Below are positions 15,441 to 23,756 of a stretch of DNA of 64,000 nucleotides, in pieces. The notes below the pieces were generated by a model, which made no database searches, was not told the DNA's origin, and was given only the letters and a program-made list of their open reading frames with translations. Numbering within the stretch: the stretch's first letter is position 1; each line of letters starts with the position of its first letter. This stretch comes from an uncultured Trueperaceae bacterium. GTDB taxonomy: Bacteria; Deinococcota; Deinococci; Deinococcales; Trueperaceae. The stretch is from the NCBI GenBank assembly GCA_937907415.1, contig CALCHY010000227.1:23644-87643 (forward strand). Reading direction: 5' to 3'. Made by a program: the position numbers and the translations under genes.

Positions 15441-18227
15441 ATGAAGAAACTAATCATCACGCTCCTGGCGGCTGCATTCGCCAGCGGCGCCCTAGCTCAG
15501 TCCTCGTTCCCGGACATCCCGGCGAACCACTGGGCCGGCGACGCTGTCGACCGTATCGCCGACCTCGGCATCGTCATCGGTTTCCCCGACGGCACTTTCC
15601 GTGGCAACGAAGCCTTCACGCGTTACCAGGCCGCCCTCGTGGTCAGCCGTCTTCTCGACGTGATCAACGACAACGTCAACTCGGCCCTCGCTCTTACGCA
15701 GGCTGACGTTGACTCGCTGCGCAACGCCGTGCAGGAACTCGCCTCCGATGTTGCTGCCCAGGGCGTGCGGCTGTCCGCCGCCGAGAGCGCCATCGCTGGC
15801 CTCTCCGACGACGTGACCGCCAACACCGCTCGCCTCGACGACCTCGAAGCCGCCCTCGCCGGCGGTGGCGTCGATCCGGCGGTCCTCCGCGATCTGCAGA
15901 ACCAGATCGCTTCGCAGCGTGTCGCCCTCGACACGGCCCAGGCCCAGGCCGAAGCCGCTGCCGCGCGCGCAGACGCCGCCTACAGCTTGGCCAACCAGGC
16001 CAACACCCTCGGCCGCCAGAACGCCGACGACATCGCCGCCATGAACCGCGTCCTTCAGCTCGTTCAGGCTGATATCGCCGGGCTCAAGGGCAGCGCTGGC
16101 GGCAATGCTGGCGCCCCCGTCGACCTTGCGGGCGTCAACTCGGCCATCGAGCGTAACCGCTCCGATATCGCCAACATCCGCGAGTTCGTCATCCTCCTCC
16201 GCAGCAGCCAAGTCGCCCTTCGCGACCGCGTCTCTGCGCTCGAGGCTTCCGATGTTGCCCAGAACGCCGCCATCGCCGATCTTCAGGATCGCGTGACTGC
16301 GCTCGAAGAGAACCCGCTCGGGATCTCCGGCACCATCACCGCCAAGTACTACGTCGGCCGCGTCATCGGCGATCCGTTCGATGTCGACCGCGCCTACGGC
16401 CTCAACTCCCTCCGCAACATGGGCGCATCCGTCTTCTCGACGGGCGCTGCGGAACTCGACGGCGACCGTCGCGGCACCAGGAACTACCAGACGGAAGTCG
16501 GCGAAGTCGCTCAGGACCGTCACGACATCACCCAGACCTCTGGTGACGTCACTGCGACCCTCAACCTCTCCTTCGCCACGAAGTTCGGCTTCGACGGCCA
16601 GGGCAGCCCCAACAAGCTCAACAGCTTCAGCGGCGTGGTTGAACTCGCCATCGACGACCAGCAGCGTGTTGGTGGCGTCACGAACGCCATGAACGTCGGT
16701 CTCAACTGGTTCGAGATCCGTAGCTTCATGACGACCTTCGAGCCTATCGGCGCCTACCCGCTCACCTTCTCGTTCGGCACGAACGTCGAAACGGCCTTCA
16801 CGCCGTACGTCGTCGCCACCGACGAGCCTGGCTTCGTCGCCACCTTGGGCGCCCCGGACTTCCTCTCCTTCCTCAACCCGGGCATCACGGCCGTCTACAC
16901 CACCCCGGCGTACGACGATCCCAACACGCCCGACGACTACCTGCGCGGTCTCCGCGTCACGCTCAGCCCCCTCGAGGGCCTCACCATCGGCGGCAGCTTC
17001 GCTCAGTACGCTGAGAACGCCGCCGACAAGGACGACTACCTGGCCGACAACGCCCAGGTCACCGTCTGGGGCGTTGACGGCAGCCTTGCCCTCAGCATCT
17101 TCGACCTCGGCTTCGAATGGGCCAACGGCTCCGGCGGCGCGACTGCAGAGTCCGTCCTCTACGCCACCCTCGACGTCGACACCGCTGGCCTCCCGATCCT
17201 CACCGGCTTGGGCGCCAACTACCGCAACATCAGCGACGCCTGGACTGCCAACAACTACAACCTCGGTGCCGACGCCAACGCCTTCCCATTCGCGGAAGAC
17301 CAGGCCGGCTTCGGTGTTGACGCCAGCCTGAACCTGTTCATCGTCGACCTCGACGCGTACTTCGACTCCTACAGCACGCGCGCTGGCGACAGCGCGATGA
17401 GCTTCGGTGTCGACGCTAGCGCCGACCTGTTCGCGGGCTTCAGCCTCGGCGGCTGGTACCACCAGGCCTCCGTCAACGGCACGACCGTTGACAACCTCCG
17501 CACCTTCGTCGACGCCAACGAGGCCGCAGTGGCCCTCACCGGCGCCGATGTCGAGCGCGACAACAACTACGACACCGGCTTCGGTGTGACCCTCGGTCAC
17601 GACGGCGCCGCCGCCAACGCCCTCATCAAGGGCCTCAACATCTCGGCCGGCTACTCGCAGACCGAGGCGGACTTCAGCAAGACGACGCTCTTCGTTGACG
17701 CCGACTACGCGCTCAACGTCTCCATCGTCTCGCTCACCCCGTACGTTGGCTACCGCATGGTCAACGACGCCGACACCGGCACGGACGACACCGCCACGCT
17801 CCGCGTGGGCGCTGGTCTCTCCACCACGCCGCTCGACGTCTACACCAAGCCTGGCCTCCTCGCTGCGGTCAACTACCGCACGACCAGCCACTCCGACGCG
17901 GCCGTCTACACGGCGAGCGAACTGCAGTGGAGCGTTGGCCTCGTCCTGAACGAGTTCATCCTCGACCACAGCAAGCTCACCGCCAAGTACGCCAGCTGGA
18001 CCGGCACCAACATCAACAACGTCACGAACACCCGTGGCGCTGGCGACTTCGCCACTGACATCAGCGGCGGCGACGTGAACGGTACCGGCACGCAGGCCGT
18101 CAGCGGCTACGAACTCATCTGGGACTACTACGACCTCCAGTTCGCCTACGGTGTCTACACCAACGACAACGGTGGCGCTCAGTCGTCGGCTCAGGCCTTC
18201 CAGATCAAGTACACCGTCTCCTTCTAA
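15441..18227 (+). CDS. SLH-domain outer-membrane beta-barrel protein (SlpA type)
   Basis: This 928-residue protein is the likely main envelope protein. Signal peptide MKKLIITLLAAAFASGALAQ; one SLH domain at about 21-72 (SFPDIPANHWAGDAVDRIAD...GFPDGTFRGNEAFTRYQAALVVSRLL); a long coiled coil at about 75-310; then about 600 residues of alternating polar/hydrophobic strands ending FQIKYTVSF, with the C-terminal Phe recognised by the BAM machinery. In Deinococcus-Thermus such proteins span the periplasm: SLH binds the peptidoglycan-attached polymer and the barrel sits in the outer membrane. Codons are strongly C/G-ending, suggesting high expression. The ATG has AAGGGG 9 nt before it. A strong terminator follows. 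Confidence 0.95.
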   Translation: MKKLIITLLAAAFASGALAQSSFPDIPANHWAGDAVDRIADLGIVIGFPDGTFRGNEAFTRYQAALVVSRLLDVINDNVNSALALTQADVDSLRNAVQELASDVAAQGVRLSAAESAIAGLSDDVTANTARLDDLEAALAGGGVDPAVLRDLQNQIASQRVALDTAQAQAEAAAARADAAYSLANQANTLGRQNADDIAAMNRVLQLVQADIAGLKGSAGGNAGAPVDLAGVNSAIERNRSDIANIREFVILLRSSQVALRDRVSALEASDVAQNAAIADLQDRVTALEENPLGISGTITAKYYVGRVIGDPFDVDRAYGLNSLRNMGASVFSTGAAELDGDRRGTRNYQTEVGEVAQDRHDITQTSGDVTATLNLSFATKFGFDGQGSPNKLNSFSGVVELAIDDQQRVGGVTNAMNVGLNWFEIRSFMTTFEPIGAYPLTFSFGTNVETAFTPYVVATDEPGFVATLGAPDFLSFLNPGITAVYTTPAYDDPNTPDDYLRGLRVTLSPLEGLTIGGSFAQYAENAADKDDYLADNAQVTVWGVDGSLALSIFDLGFEWANGSGGATAESVLYATLDVDTAGLPILTGLGANYRNISDAWTANNYNLGADANAFPFAEDQAGFGVDASLNLFIVDLDAYFDSYSTRAGDSAMSFGVDASADLFAGFSLGGWYHQASVNGTTVDNLRTFVDANEAAVALTGADVERDNNYDTGFGVTLGHDGAAANALIKGLNISAGYSQTEADFSKTTLFVDADYALNVSIVSLTPYVGYRMVNDADTGTDDTATLRVGAGLSTTPLDVYTKPGLLAAVNYRTTSHSDAAVYTASELQWSVGLVLNEFILDHSKLTAKYASWTGTNINNVTNTRGAGDFATDISGGDVNGTGTQAVSGYELIWDYYDLQFAYGVYTNDNGGAQSSAQAFQIKYTVSF

Positions 18228-18268
18228 GGAGCGGAGCAGTAACCCGGCTTACGCCGGAACCAAAGAGT

Positions 18269-18310
18269 AAGGGTGAGGCCCCGCGCAAGCGGGGCCTCAC
18301 CCTTGTTTGT
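18269..18310 (+). terminator. Strong intrinsic terminator of the SLH gene
   Basis: A perfect 16-bp stem (18269-18284 and 18289-18304, AAGGGTGAGGCCCCGC on the left) closes on a GCAA tetraloop and is followed by GTTTGTG. It begins 42 nt past the stop codon. Confidence 0.92.
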
Positions 18311-18360
18311 GCTAACGAACGTGCCATCGACTAGAGCGCCGGGGCCCTAGCCTGCGTTTC

Positions 18361-19254
18361 CTAAACGATCACCGGCAAGGCGCCAGGCGCTACGCTCACG
18401 TCATACGTGGTTGTGAGCGGCAGCGGTTCGCCGTCCGCGTGGCCCGGCCGCGGTGTCTCCCAGAGAACTCGCACGGTCTTGCCGCGGTGGAGCGCTACGG
18501 CAGGATGCTCCAAGTGGCGGCCGCGCATGACCAACGGCAAGAGCCGCAAGGTGCCAAGGTGCGTCAAGCGACTGGCCACCACAACGTCCAACAGCCCATC
18601 TGTCGGCACGGCGTGTGGAGCGAACAGGAAACTCCCGCCCGTGCGTGGCCCGTTCTGCGCTCCAACCAGCAGGGCGGGGCCGGAGTGCACCGACGTCCCA
18701 TCGACCCACACCTCGACCGGCGGGCAGTCGAGGATGGCCAGGGTCGCCAAAGTCGAGTACAAGTAGCCAGCTAGGCCGGGGAGGAAACGCGGCGAGTTGC
18801 GGACCCGGTGCGCCACCTCGGCGTCGAAGCCAGTGCCGACGCTGTTCAGGAACGGCTCGCCGTTGACGAAACCAAGGTCAACCCGCTTGCGTTCACCCGC
18901 CACGAGGCGCTCCAGCGCGGCAGGCAGGTCGTCGCGCGAGAGACCCAGACTGTAGGCGAAGTCGTCTCCGGAACCTAACGGCAAGACGCCAAGGGTGCGG
19001 TCGCCAGTCACATCGTGCGGCGTGCCGCGCCGCAAGAGCCCAAGGACCACCTCATGAGCTGTGCCGTCACCGCCCATTGCCACCACGGTTGCGCCGGGAG
19101 GGCTAGCCGCCGCCAGCTCAGTAGCGTGACCAGGGCCTGAAGTCGTGTGAAGCATGTACGGCGCCGCCCTTGCATCGAGGAAGGCGAGCGCCTCTGTGAG
19201 GGCCTTGCGTGCGCGGCCCTTACCTGCTGCTGGGTTGAAGATGAGATGTAACAC
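18361..19254 (-). CDS. Diacylglycerol kinase family (YegS/DagK-like) lipid kinase
   Basis: The 297-residue product begins MLHLIFNPAAGKGRA, the nucleotide-binding start of the DAGK catalytic domain. It carries VVAMGGDGTAHEVVLGLL (GGDGT motif) and LGVLPLGSGDDFAYSLG. The latter varies from the usual P.GTGNDFA: the middle is GSGDDFA, seen in some family members. The second beta-domain follows (VDLGFVNGEPFLNSVGTGFDAEV). It would phosphorylate diacylglycerol or a related lipid. GTG at 19254 is chosen; TACAAT on minus (19266-19271) is its -10, 11 nt away. Substrate unknown. Confidence 0.88.
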   Translation of the reverse strand: MLHLIFNPAAGKGRARKALTEALAFLDARAAPYMLHTTSGPGHATELAAASPPGATVVAMGGDGTAHEVVLGLLRRGTPHDVTGDRTLGVLPLGSGDDFAYSLGLSRDDLPAALERLVAGERKRVDLGFVNGEPFLNSVGTGFDAEVAHRVRNSPRFLPGLAGYLYSTLATLAILDCPPVEVWVDGTSVHSGPALLVGAQNGPRTGGSFLFAPHAVPTDGLLDVVVASRLTHLGTLRLLPLVMRGRHLEHPAVALHRGKTVRVLWETPRPGHADGEPLPLTTTYDVSVAPGALPVIV

Positions 19255-19265
19255 GTTCGCGCTCG

Positions 19266-19291
19266 ATTGTATCCGGGTCCGGCGGTACACT
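19266..19291. promoter_or_regulatory. Divergent -10 elements between lipid kinase and acyltransferase genes
   Basis: On minus, TACAAT (19266-19271) points to the lipid kinase. On plus, TACACT (19286-19291) ends 6 nt before the acyltransferase ATG. The two start regions are separated by only 43 bp, so the promoters overlap and may compete. Confidence 0.5.
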
Positions 19292-19297
19292 TGCGGC

Positions 19298-19960
19298 ATG
19301 TTCACGCCAGCGCAACTGTTCGAGAGCGCGCGCGTTCCGGACGAACTCGGTCCGCTCCTAGACGTCGAGTTCCCCTGGGAGGCGCTGGCGCGCCTAGACG
19401 CCTTCTGCTCAAACCTGTCGGATCTCAGGATCGGCGCGGTCCACCCAACCGCCATCGTAGAAGGTCCGCTCGTCGTCATGGAAGGCGCAGAAGTGGGCCC
19501 GTACAGTTACTTGACGGGGCCGATACTCCTGTTCCCAGGCGCCAAGATCGGCCACGGCGCATACTTGCGCGGACCGGTCGTGCTCGGCCCCCACGCGCAC
19601 GTCGGGCACGCCACTGAAGTCAAGCGCTCGCTCTTCCTCGGTGGATCCAAAGCCCCGCACTTCAACTACGTTGGCGACAGCGTCATCGGGCATGATGTCA
19701 ACCTCGGGGCAGGCGTGAAGCTCGCGAACTACAAGACGTTCGGTGATGAGATCAAGGTCGCGGGCCACGCTACCGGACTACGCAAGCTCGGCGCCGTGCT
19801 AGGCGACGGCGTAAGTATCGGCTGCAACGCCGTCACTGCTCCTGGCACCGTCATCGGGCCACGGGCCATCGTCTATCACGGCGCCTCCGTGCGCGGCGTG
19901 ATCGAGGCCGACAGCATCGTCAAGTTCCGCCCGGACATCACGACCGCCAGGCGCACGTGA
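19298..19960 (+). CDS. Left-handed beta-helix nucleotidyl/acyltransferase-like protein (GlmU C-terminal type)
   Basis: The 220-residue protein is mostly hexapeptide repeats (IGAVHPTAIVEGPLVVMEGAEVGPYSYLTGPILLFPGAKIGHGAYL). It also has ATEVKRSLFLGGSKAPHFNYVGDSVIGHDVNLGAGVKLANYK, close to the GlmU acetyltransferase block (ETKxSxxGxGSKxxHLxYxGDxxIGxxxNxGAG). The nucleotidyltransferase domain of GlmU is absent. It may acetylate an amino sugar for envelope polymers (inference). ATG 19298 is set by the leaderless -10 at 6 nt. Confidence 0.8.
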   Translation: MFTPAQLFESARVPDELGPLLDVEFPWEALARLDAFCSNLSDLRIGAVHPTAIVEGPLVVMEGAEVGPYSYLTGPILLFPGAKIGHGAYLRGPVVLGPHAHVGHATEVKRSLFLGGSKAPHFNYVGDSVIGHDVNLGAGVKLANYKTFGDEIKVAGHATGLRKLGAVLGDGVSIGCNAVTAPGTVIGPRAIVYHGASVRGVIEADSIVKFRPDITTARRT

Positions 19961-19997
19961 GGCGGGCACAGGCGAGGCAGTTGGCGGGGTCGTCTAA

Positions 19998-20714
19998 CTG
20001 ATCCCGCTGCGCGATCGCAACCCGAGACGGTCGTGGCCGGTGGTCGCCTGGAGCATCGCGCTCGTCAACGTGGCGGTATTCGCTTACCAGTTCCGCCTAG
20101 GGGAGAGCCGCGCCGCCGTGCGCTTCATCTACGAGTACGGCCTGGTTCCAGCGCGCTTCGGGGTGGACTTCGCTGGCGCCATACCCACGCTCGTCACCCA
20201 CGCGTTCCTGCACGCCAGCATCGCGCACTTGCTTGGCAACATGATCTTCCTGCTCGTGTTCGGCGACAACGTCGAGGACAGGTTAGGCCACTGGCGCTTC
20301 CTGCTGTTCTACCTGGGAGGCGCGGCGGTGGCCGCGACGGCGCAGGCGTTACTCGGCGGCGACCCGCGCACGCCCCTGGTCGGCGCTTCAGGCGCCATCA
20401 GCGCGTGCCTCGGCGCCTACATGCGGCTGTTCCCGCGGCAGCACGTGCAGGCGCTCATCCCGGTGCTGGTTGGCCCCTGGCTCATCGTGCGCCTCTTCTC
20501 CCGCCAGCGCCCATGGTTCGCACCGTGGCTGCCCGCCTGGGCCTTCCTTGGCTACTGGGCGCTCATCCAGGCAACGGAGGCGCTTGGCGCGACCGTGGCA
20601 GACGCGGGCGGTGTTGCGTGGTGGGCGCACGTTGGCGGGTTCGGCTACGGGGTGCTGCTCGCGAAGAGCGTCGCCCGCAGCGAGCCGCGGGCGAATGAGC
20701 CTTACTTCGGTTAA
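19998..20714 (+). CDS. Rhomboid family intramembrane serine protease (apparent CTG start)
   Basis: Six-helix rhomboid with THAFLHASIAHLLGNMIFL, the catalytic Ser in GASGAIS and His in WWAHVGGFGYG. The family of this type begins MIPLRDxNP...PVV. Here that block reads IPLRDRNPRRSWPVV directly after a CTG at 19998, itself next to a TAA, and upstream of the first canonical start (GTG at 20040). I therefore place the start at CTG, giving 238 residues; a GTG start would delete the conserved N-terminus. GGGG at 19986-19989 is a weak ribosome binding site. Substrates unknown. Convergent with hpf. Confidence 0.88.
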   Translation: MIPLRDRNPRRSWPVVAWSIALVNVAVFAYQFRLGESRAAVRFIYEYGLVPARFGVDFAGAIPTLVTHAFLHASIAHLLGNMIFLLVFGDNVEDRLGHWRFLLFYLGGAAVAATAQALLGGDPRTPLVGASGAISACLGAYMRLFPRQHVQALIPVLVGPWLIVRLFSRQRPWFAPWLPAWAFLGYWALIQATEALGATVADAGGVAWWAHVGGFGYGVLLAKSVARSEPRANEPYFG

Positions 20715-20725
20715 GTGAGTGCTGC

Positions 20726-21259
20726 TTAGCTGGCTGGCTCGATCAAGCCGTAATCGCCGTCGTCGCGTAGGTAGATGACGCTTACGAGATCGGTTTCGAC
20801 GTTGCGGAAGAGGAAGAACTCGTGACCGAGGGCCTCCATCTGAATGGCAGCGTCTTCAGGAGCCATCGGCCTGAGCACGTGGCGCTTGACGCGCGCAACG
20901 TGCGCTGGGCGGTACTCCTCCGGCTCGTCGACGGGCGGCGCGATCGTCTCGCCGCGCTGAGCGATGAGCCTGCCCTTGAAGCGCTTGAGCTGCCGTTCGA
21001 GCTTCGCGACGACCAAGTCGACGGCCGCGTACGTGTCTAGGGCGCGCTCTTCCGCGCGGATCATGCCGCCAGGCAGGTTGAGCTGCACCTCGACCTTGGC
21101 CGGGTTGGCTGCGTTCTCGTGGGTGTCGTACCCCATGACCACGCTGGCGTCGACGATCTGATCGGAGTACCGGTCGAGCCGCGAGAGCTTGTCCTCTGCG
21201 TACTGCCGCATGGCGTCCGTGACCTCAATGTTGCGACCGATCAGCTTGTAGATGTTCAT
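20726..21259 (-). CDS. hpf: Ribosome hibernation promoting factor, long form
   Basis: Long Hpf dimerises 70S ribosomes into 100S particles in stationary phase. The 177-residue product has an N-terminal S30AE/YfiA domain (MNIYKLIGRNIEVTDAMRQYAEDKLSRLDRY ... VEVQLNLPGGMIRAEER). A linker follows, then the C-terminal dimerisation domain (PMAPEDAAIQMEALGHEFFLFRNVETDLVSVIYLRDDGDYGLIEP). The ATG has AAGGGAGC in front, a good Shine-Dalgarno. Confidence 0.97.
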   Translation of the reverse strand: MNIYKLIGRNIEVTDAMRQYAEDKLSRLDRYSDQIVDASVVMGYDTHENAANPAKVEVQLNLPGGMIRAEERALDTYAAVDLVVAKLERQLKRFKGRLIAQRGETIAPPVDEPEEYRPAHVARVKRHVLRPMAPEDAAIQMEALGHEFFLFRNVETDLVSVIYLRDDGDYGLIEPAS

Positions 21260-21442
21260 GTAGCTCCCTTCGGGCGAACACGTTGCCTGTTAGCCGCCGT
21301 ACCCCCGGTCACGCAGGTGGTCGCCGCGGCCGCCAGCGCCCGGGATCTAAGCTTACCACCCGGACCTCGAGAGCCAGAACCAGCTTTCGTCCCGCTGGAA
21401 TAGCGTGTAGGCCGGGACAAAGCTTGCGCGGTGCCGCGGTGA

Positions 21443-21448
21443 TAGACT
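21443..21448 (+). promoter_or_regulatory. -10 element TAGACT of the HxlR gene (leaderless)
   Basis: TAGACT ends 7 nt before the GTG at 21456, and there is no Shine-Dalgarno. This decides the start. Confidence 0.55.
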
Positions 21449-21455
21449 CGCGGAA

Positions 21456-21884
21456 GTGGGAGACTTACGCAGCGTCACCGGTGTCCACGCTCCAATGAGA
21501 GAAGACTCCGAACTGCGCGTCGAGCGCAGCCGCGGGTCTGGCTCGGTGCGGAGGTGCGCGGCCGGTTCGGCCATCGAGTTCTTGCAGGAGAAGTGGGTGC
21601 TGCACATCGTGCACGCGCTACTCGAAGGCCCGAAGGGGTTCAACGAACTCGGACGCGAGGTGGGTGGCTGCAACCCAACGACGCTTACTCAGCGCTTGGC
21701 GCGCTTGGAGGGGCTCGGTGTCATACACCGCGAGGTCCTTCACGACGAGTCGAACGGCGCTGGCTTGCCGCGCTGCAGTTACGAGCTGACGGACTCAGGC
21801 CAGGACCTCGAGGTCGTGATAGCCGCCATCCGCGAGTGGGCCGTCGCTCACCTCGTAACGCCGTCGCACGACGACCTGAGCTAG
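21456..21884 (+). CDS. HxlR family winged-helix transcriptional regulator
   Basis: The 142-residue protein has the HxlR core: a single Cys (RRCAAGSAIEFLQEKWVLHIVHALLEGPKGFNEL), the recognition helix region (NPTTLTQRLARLEGLGVIHREV) and the wing (CSYELTDSGQDLEVVIAAIREWA). HxlR proteins often sense thiol or redox state through that Cys, or aldehydes. The usual target is a divergent neighbour, but here hpf is divergent at 200 bp and that link is unproven. The N-terminal 30 residues are Arg/Ser-rich and not conserved. Confidence 0.9.
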   Translation: MGDLRSVTGVHAPMREDSELRVERSRGSGSVRRCAAGSAIEFLQEKWVLHIVHALLEGPKGFNELGREVGGCNPTTLTQRLARLEGLGVIHREVLHDESNGAGLPRCSYELTDSGQDLEVVIAAIREWAVAHLVTPSHDDLS

Positions 21885-21899
21885 AACCTCAACGACCGA

Positions 21900-22565
21900 T
21901 CAGCTGCGCGTGTTCCTGCCGCCGGGAAGTTGGCGCTTGAGTTGGGCAATGGTGGCGCGCAACTCTTCGTTCTCGCGTCTCAACGCTAGGTTCTCGCGCT
22001 CCAGGGCCTTGAGCTCCGCACGCTGTAGGTGAGCGCGGGCCGGGCTAGCTGGCTCCGCGATCGTGTCGGCCGCCGTGGAGCGGGGGAGAGTGTGATGCCC
22101 CAGGTTCTCGATGGCCTCATCAAGCGCGACGGTACTGCGCAGCGCGCGGTCTTGAACGCTGGGCGCCGGCTCGCCGCGGGTGAGCATGAGGCGCATGGCA
22201 CGCTCTTTGAGGTTCTTGTCGCCGAGCGGGCGGGGGAGAACGAGGTCGACGTGCGCCTCCTCGCCACGGAAACGCAGGCGGGGTGACAGCCCCGAACCGG
22301 CGTCAGGGTCTGCCGTGACGATCATGGGCATGCCGGAGAGGCGAGCCACGCGCTTGATGCGGGTGGCTAACGCGAAGCCGTCGAGGTCAGGCAACTCCGC
22401 CGCCACGATCGCGAGGTCAGGCGTTGCGCCGCGCAAGTGTTCGAGCGCTTCGCGGGCCGTGGTGACTTCTGCTATGTGAATGCGAGCATCGCTGAGGAGC
22501 ACGTCGATAAGTTGCCGCTGCAACTCGTCTGGCTCGACCAGCAAGACGTCGAAGCGATCACTCAT
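21900..22565 (-). CDS. Degenerate response-regulator receiver (pseudo-receiver) with C-terminal coiled coil
   Basis: Residues 1-120 fold as a receiver (VLLVEPDELQRQLIDVLL ... TPDLAIVAAELPDLDGFALATRIKRV ... MIVTADPD). The phosphoacceptor Asp is Ala (AIVAAELP, position -4 from Pro), and the Lys is Arg (VLPRPL). The acidic pair is E-P-D, and only the Thr is kept. Phosphorylation is therefore unlikely. Residues 180-221 form a leucine-zipper-like coiled coil (LKALERENLALRRENEELRA). It is 36 nt downstream of minE and minD on the same strand, so a role in division-site placement or polar organisation is possible (inference). Confidence 0.85.
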   Translation of the reverse strand: MSDRFDVLLVEPDELQRQLIDVLLSDARIHIAEVTTAREALEHLRGATPDLAIVAAELPDLDGFALATRIKRVARLSGMPMIVTADPDAGSGLSPRLRFRGEEAHVDLVLPRPLGDKNLKERAMRLMLTRGEPAPSVQDRALRSTVALDEAIENLGHHTLPRSTAADTIAEPASPARAHLQRAELKALERENLALRRENEELRATIAQLKRQLPGGRNTRS

Positions 22566-22601
22566 GCGGAACCGAAACCTCCCAGCGTCGTATGCGCTGC
22601 C

Positions 22602-22841
22602 TCAGCCGCGCGGTACCGGCAAGTTGGCCATCAACACCACGCGGTCGCCCTGCTGCTCGACCTTGACGTCAAGGTCGCCGTCGTCAGACGGGAAGTACTT
22701 CTTGATGACCGTAACGAGCTCGCGCTTCAGGGCGTCCATGTTCGCCGGGCTGATCTTGGCGCGGTCGTATGAGAGTACGAGCTTGAGGCGCTCCTTGAGT
22801 TCATCCTTGCTCTTGCGGCGACCGAACAGACCTTGAAACAT
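22602..22841 (-). CDS. minE: Cell division topological specificity factor MinE
   Basis: The 79-residue product has the amphipathic membrane-targeting N-terminus (MFQGLFGRRKSKDELKERLK), the MinD-contact segment and the C-terminal dimer domain (ALKRELVTVIKKYFPSDDGDLDVKVEQQGDRVVLMANLPV). MinE stimulates MinD ATPase to create oscillation or positioning. The minD stop and minE start overlap in TGATG, so they are coupled. Confidence 0.95.
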   Translation of the reverse strand: MFQGLFGRRKSKDELKERLKLVLSYDRAKISPANMDALKRELVTVIKKYFPSDDGDLDVKVEQQGDRVVLMANLPVPRG

Positions 22842-23650
22842 CAGTTCGCTCCGAAGAGGCGCCTAAGCGAGGCGAGGAAGCCGCTAGGCTGGTCGTACGA
22901 GGGGTAGGCCACGTCGTCTCCCCTTATGCGCTTGGCGATGTCGCGGAACGCGGCGCCGGCAGCTACCTTGGGTCCCTCATCTAGCGAGGCGGGGTTGCCG
23001 ACGTTGGTGGAAATGAGGATGCGTTCGTCCTCAGGCACGATGCCGATGAGCTTGACGCCCAAGATGTCGAGAACGTCGCTGACTTCAAGCATGTCGCCGC
23101 GCTTGACCATCTCAGGTCGGAGGCGGTTGACGATGAGGCGCACCTCTGGGATCTCGCGAGCTTCGAGGAGGCCGATGATGCGGTCGGCGTCACGCACGCT
23201 GGAGACTTCCGGGTTGACGACGACGAGAGCGCCTGTGGCGGCGCTGGCGGCAGTCTGGAAGCCTGACTCGATGCCTGCTGGGCTATCGATGAGCACCCTG
23301 TCGAAGCCCTCCTCTTCGAGGAGCGCGCGCACGGCGTCCTTCATGCGCGACTCGGACAGCGCGGACTTGTCACGGGTTTGGGAGGTGGCTAGGAGGTGCA
23401 GCGTGTCTACGCGCTTGTCGCGGATGATGGCCTGCCTGAGCTTGCAGCGGCCCTCGAACACGTCGATGAGGTCGTAAACGACCCGACCTTCTAAGCCCAT
23501 CACCACGTCAAGGTTGCGCAGGCCGACGTCAGTGTCGACGACGCAGACCTTCTCACCCAAGCGCGCCAGCGCCGCTCCTACGTTAGCGGTAGTGGTGGTT
23601 TTTCCTACCCCGCCCTTGCCGGACGTCACCACGATAGCTCTCGCGTTCAC
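22841..23650 (-). CDS. minD: Septum site-determining ATPase MinD
   Basis: MinD dimerises on the membrane with ATP. The 269-residue product has the deviant Walker A (GKGGVGKTTTTANVG), DTDVGLRNLDVVMGLEGRVVYDLIDV, LIDSPAGIESGF and a C-terminal amphipathic membrane helix (FLASLRRLFG). GTG start with AAGGAGT in front. MinC, the FtsZ inhibitor, is not in this window. It lies 107 bp downstream of the UvrD/PcrA gene. Confidence 0.96.
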   Translation of the reverse strand: MNARAIVVTSGKGGVGKTTTTANVGAALARLGEKVCVVDTDVGLRNLDVVMGLEGRVVYDLIDVFEGRCKLRQAIIRDKRVDTLHLLATSQTRDKSALSESRMKDAVRALLEEEGFDRVLIDSPAGIESGFQTAASAATGALVVVNPEVSSVRDADRIIGLLEAREIPEVRLIVNRLRPEMVKRGDMLEVSDVLDILGVKLIGIVPEDERILISTNVGNPASLDEGPKVAAGAAFRDIAKRIRGDDVAYPSYDQPSGFLASLRRLFGAN

Positions 23651-23756
23651 AGTCTTACTCCTTCTGGGTGGTTACTAGGCTGGGGGGAGCATACCATCCG
23701 CTCCCGCCGCGCCAGGTTAATGCCCGGTGAGGTCGTGCGCTCGCATGGCGCAGGCA

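Noticed and set aside
15492..17969. An 825-residue open frame on the minus strand, antisense to the SLH gene
   Set aside because: It exists because the SLH gene has strongly C/G-ending codons that leave the antisense frame open. Its composition (Val/Gly/Asp/Glu-rich) is not protein-like, no start context is seen, and the SLH protein is certain.
19154..19297. N-terminal extension of the beta-helix acyltransferase
   Set aside because: It would overlap the divergent lipid kinase gene and its promoter; the ATG at 19298 has its own -10.
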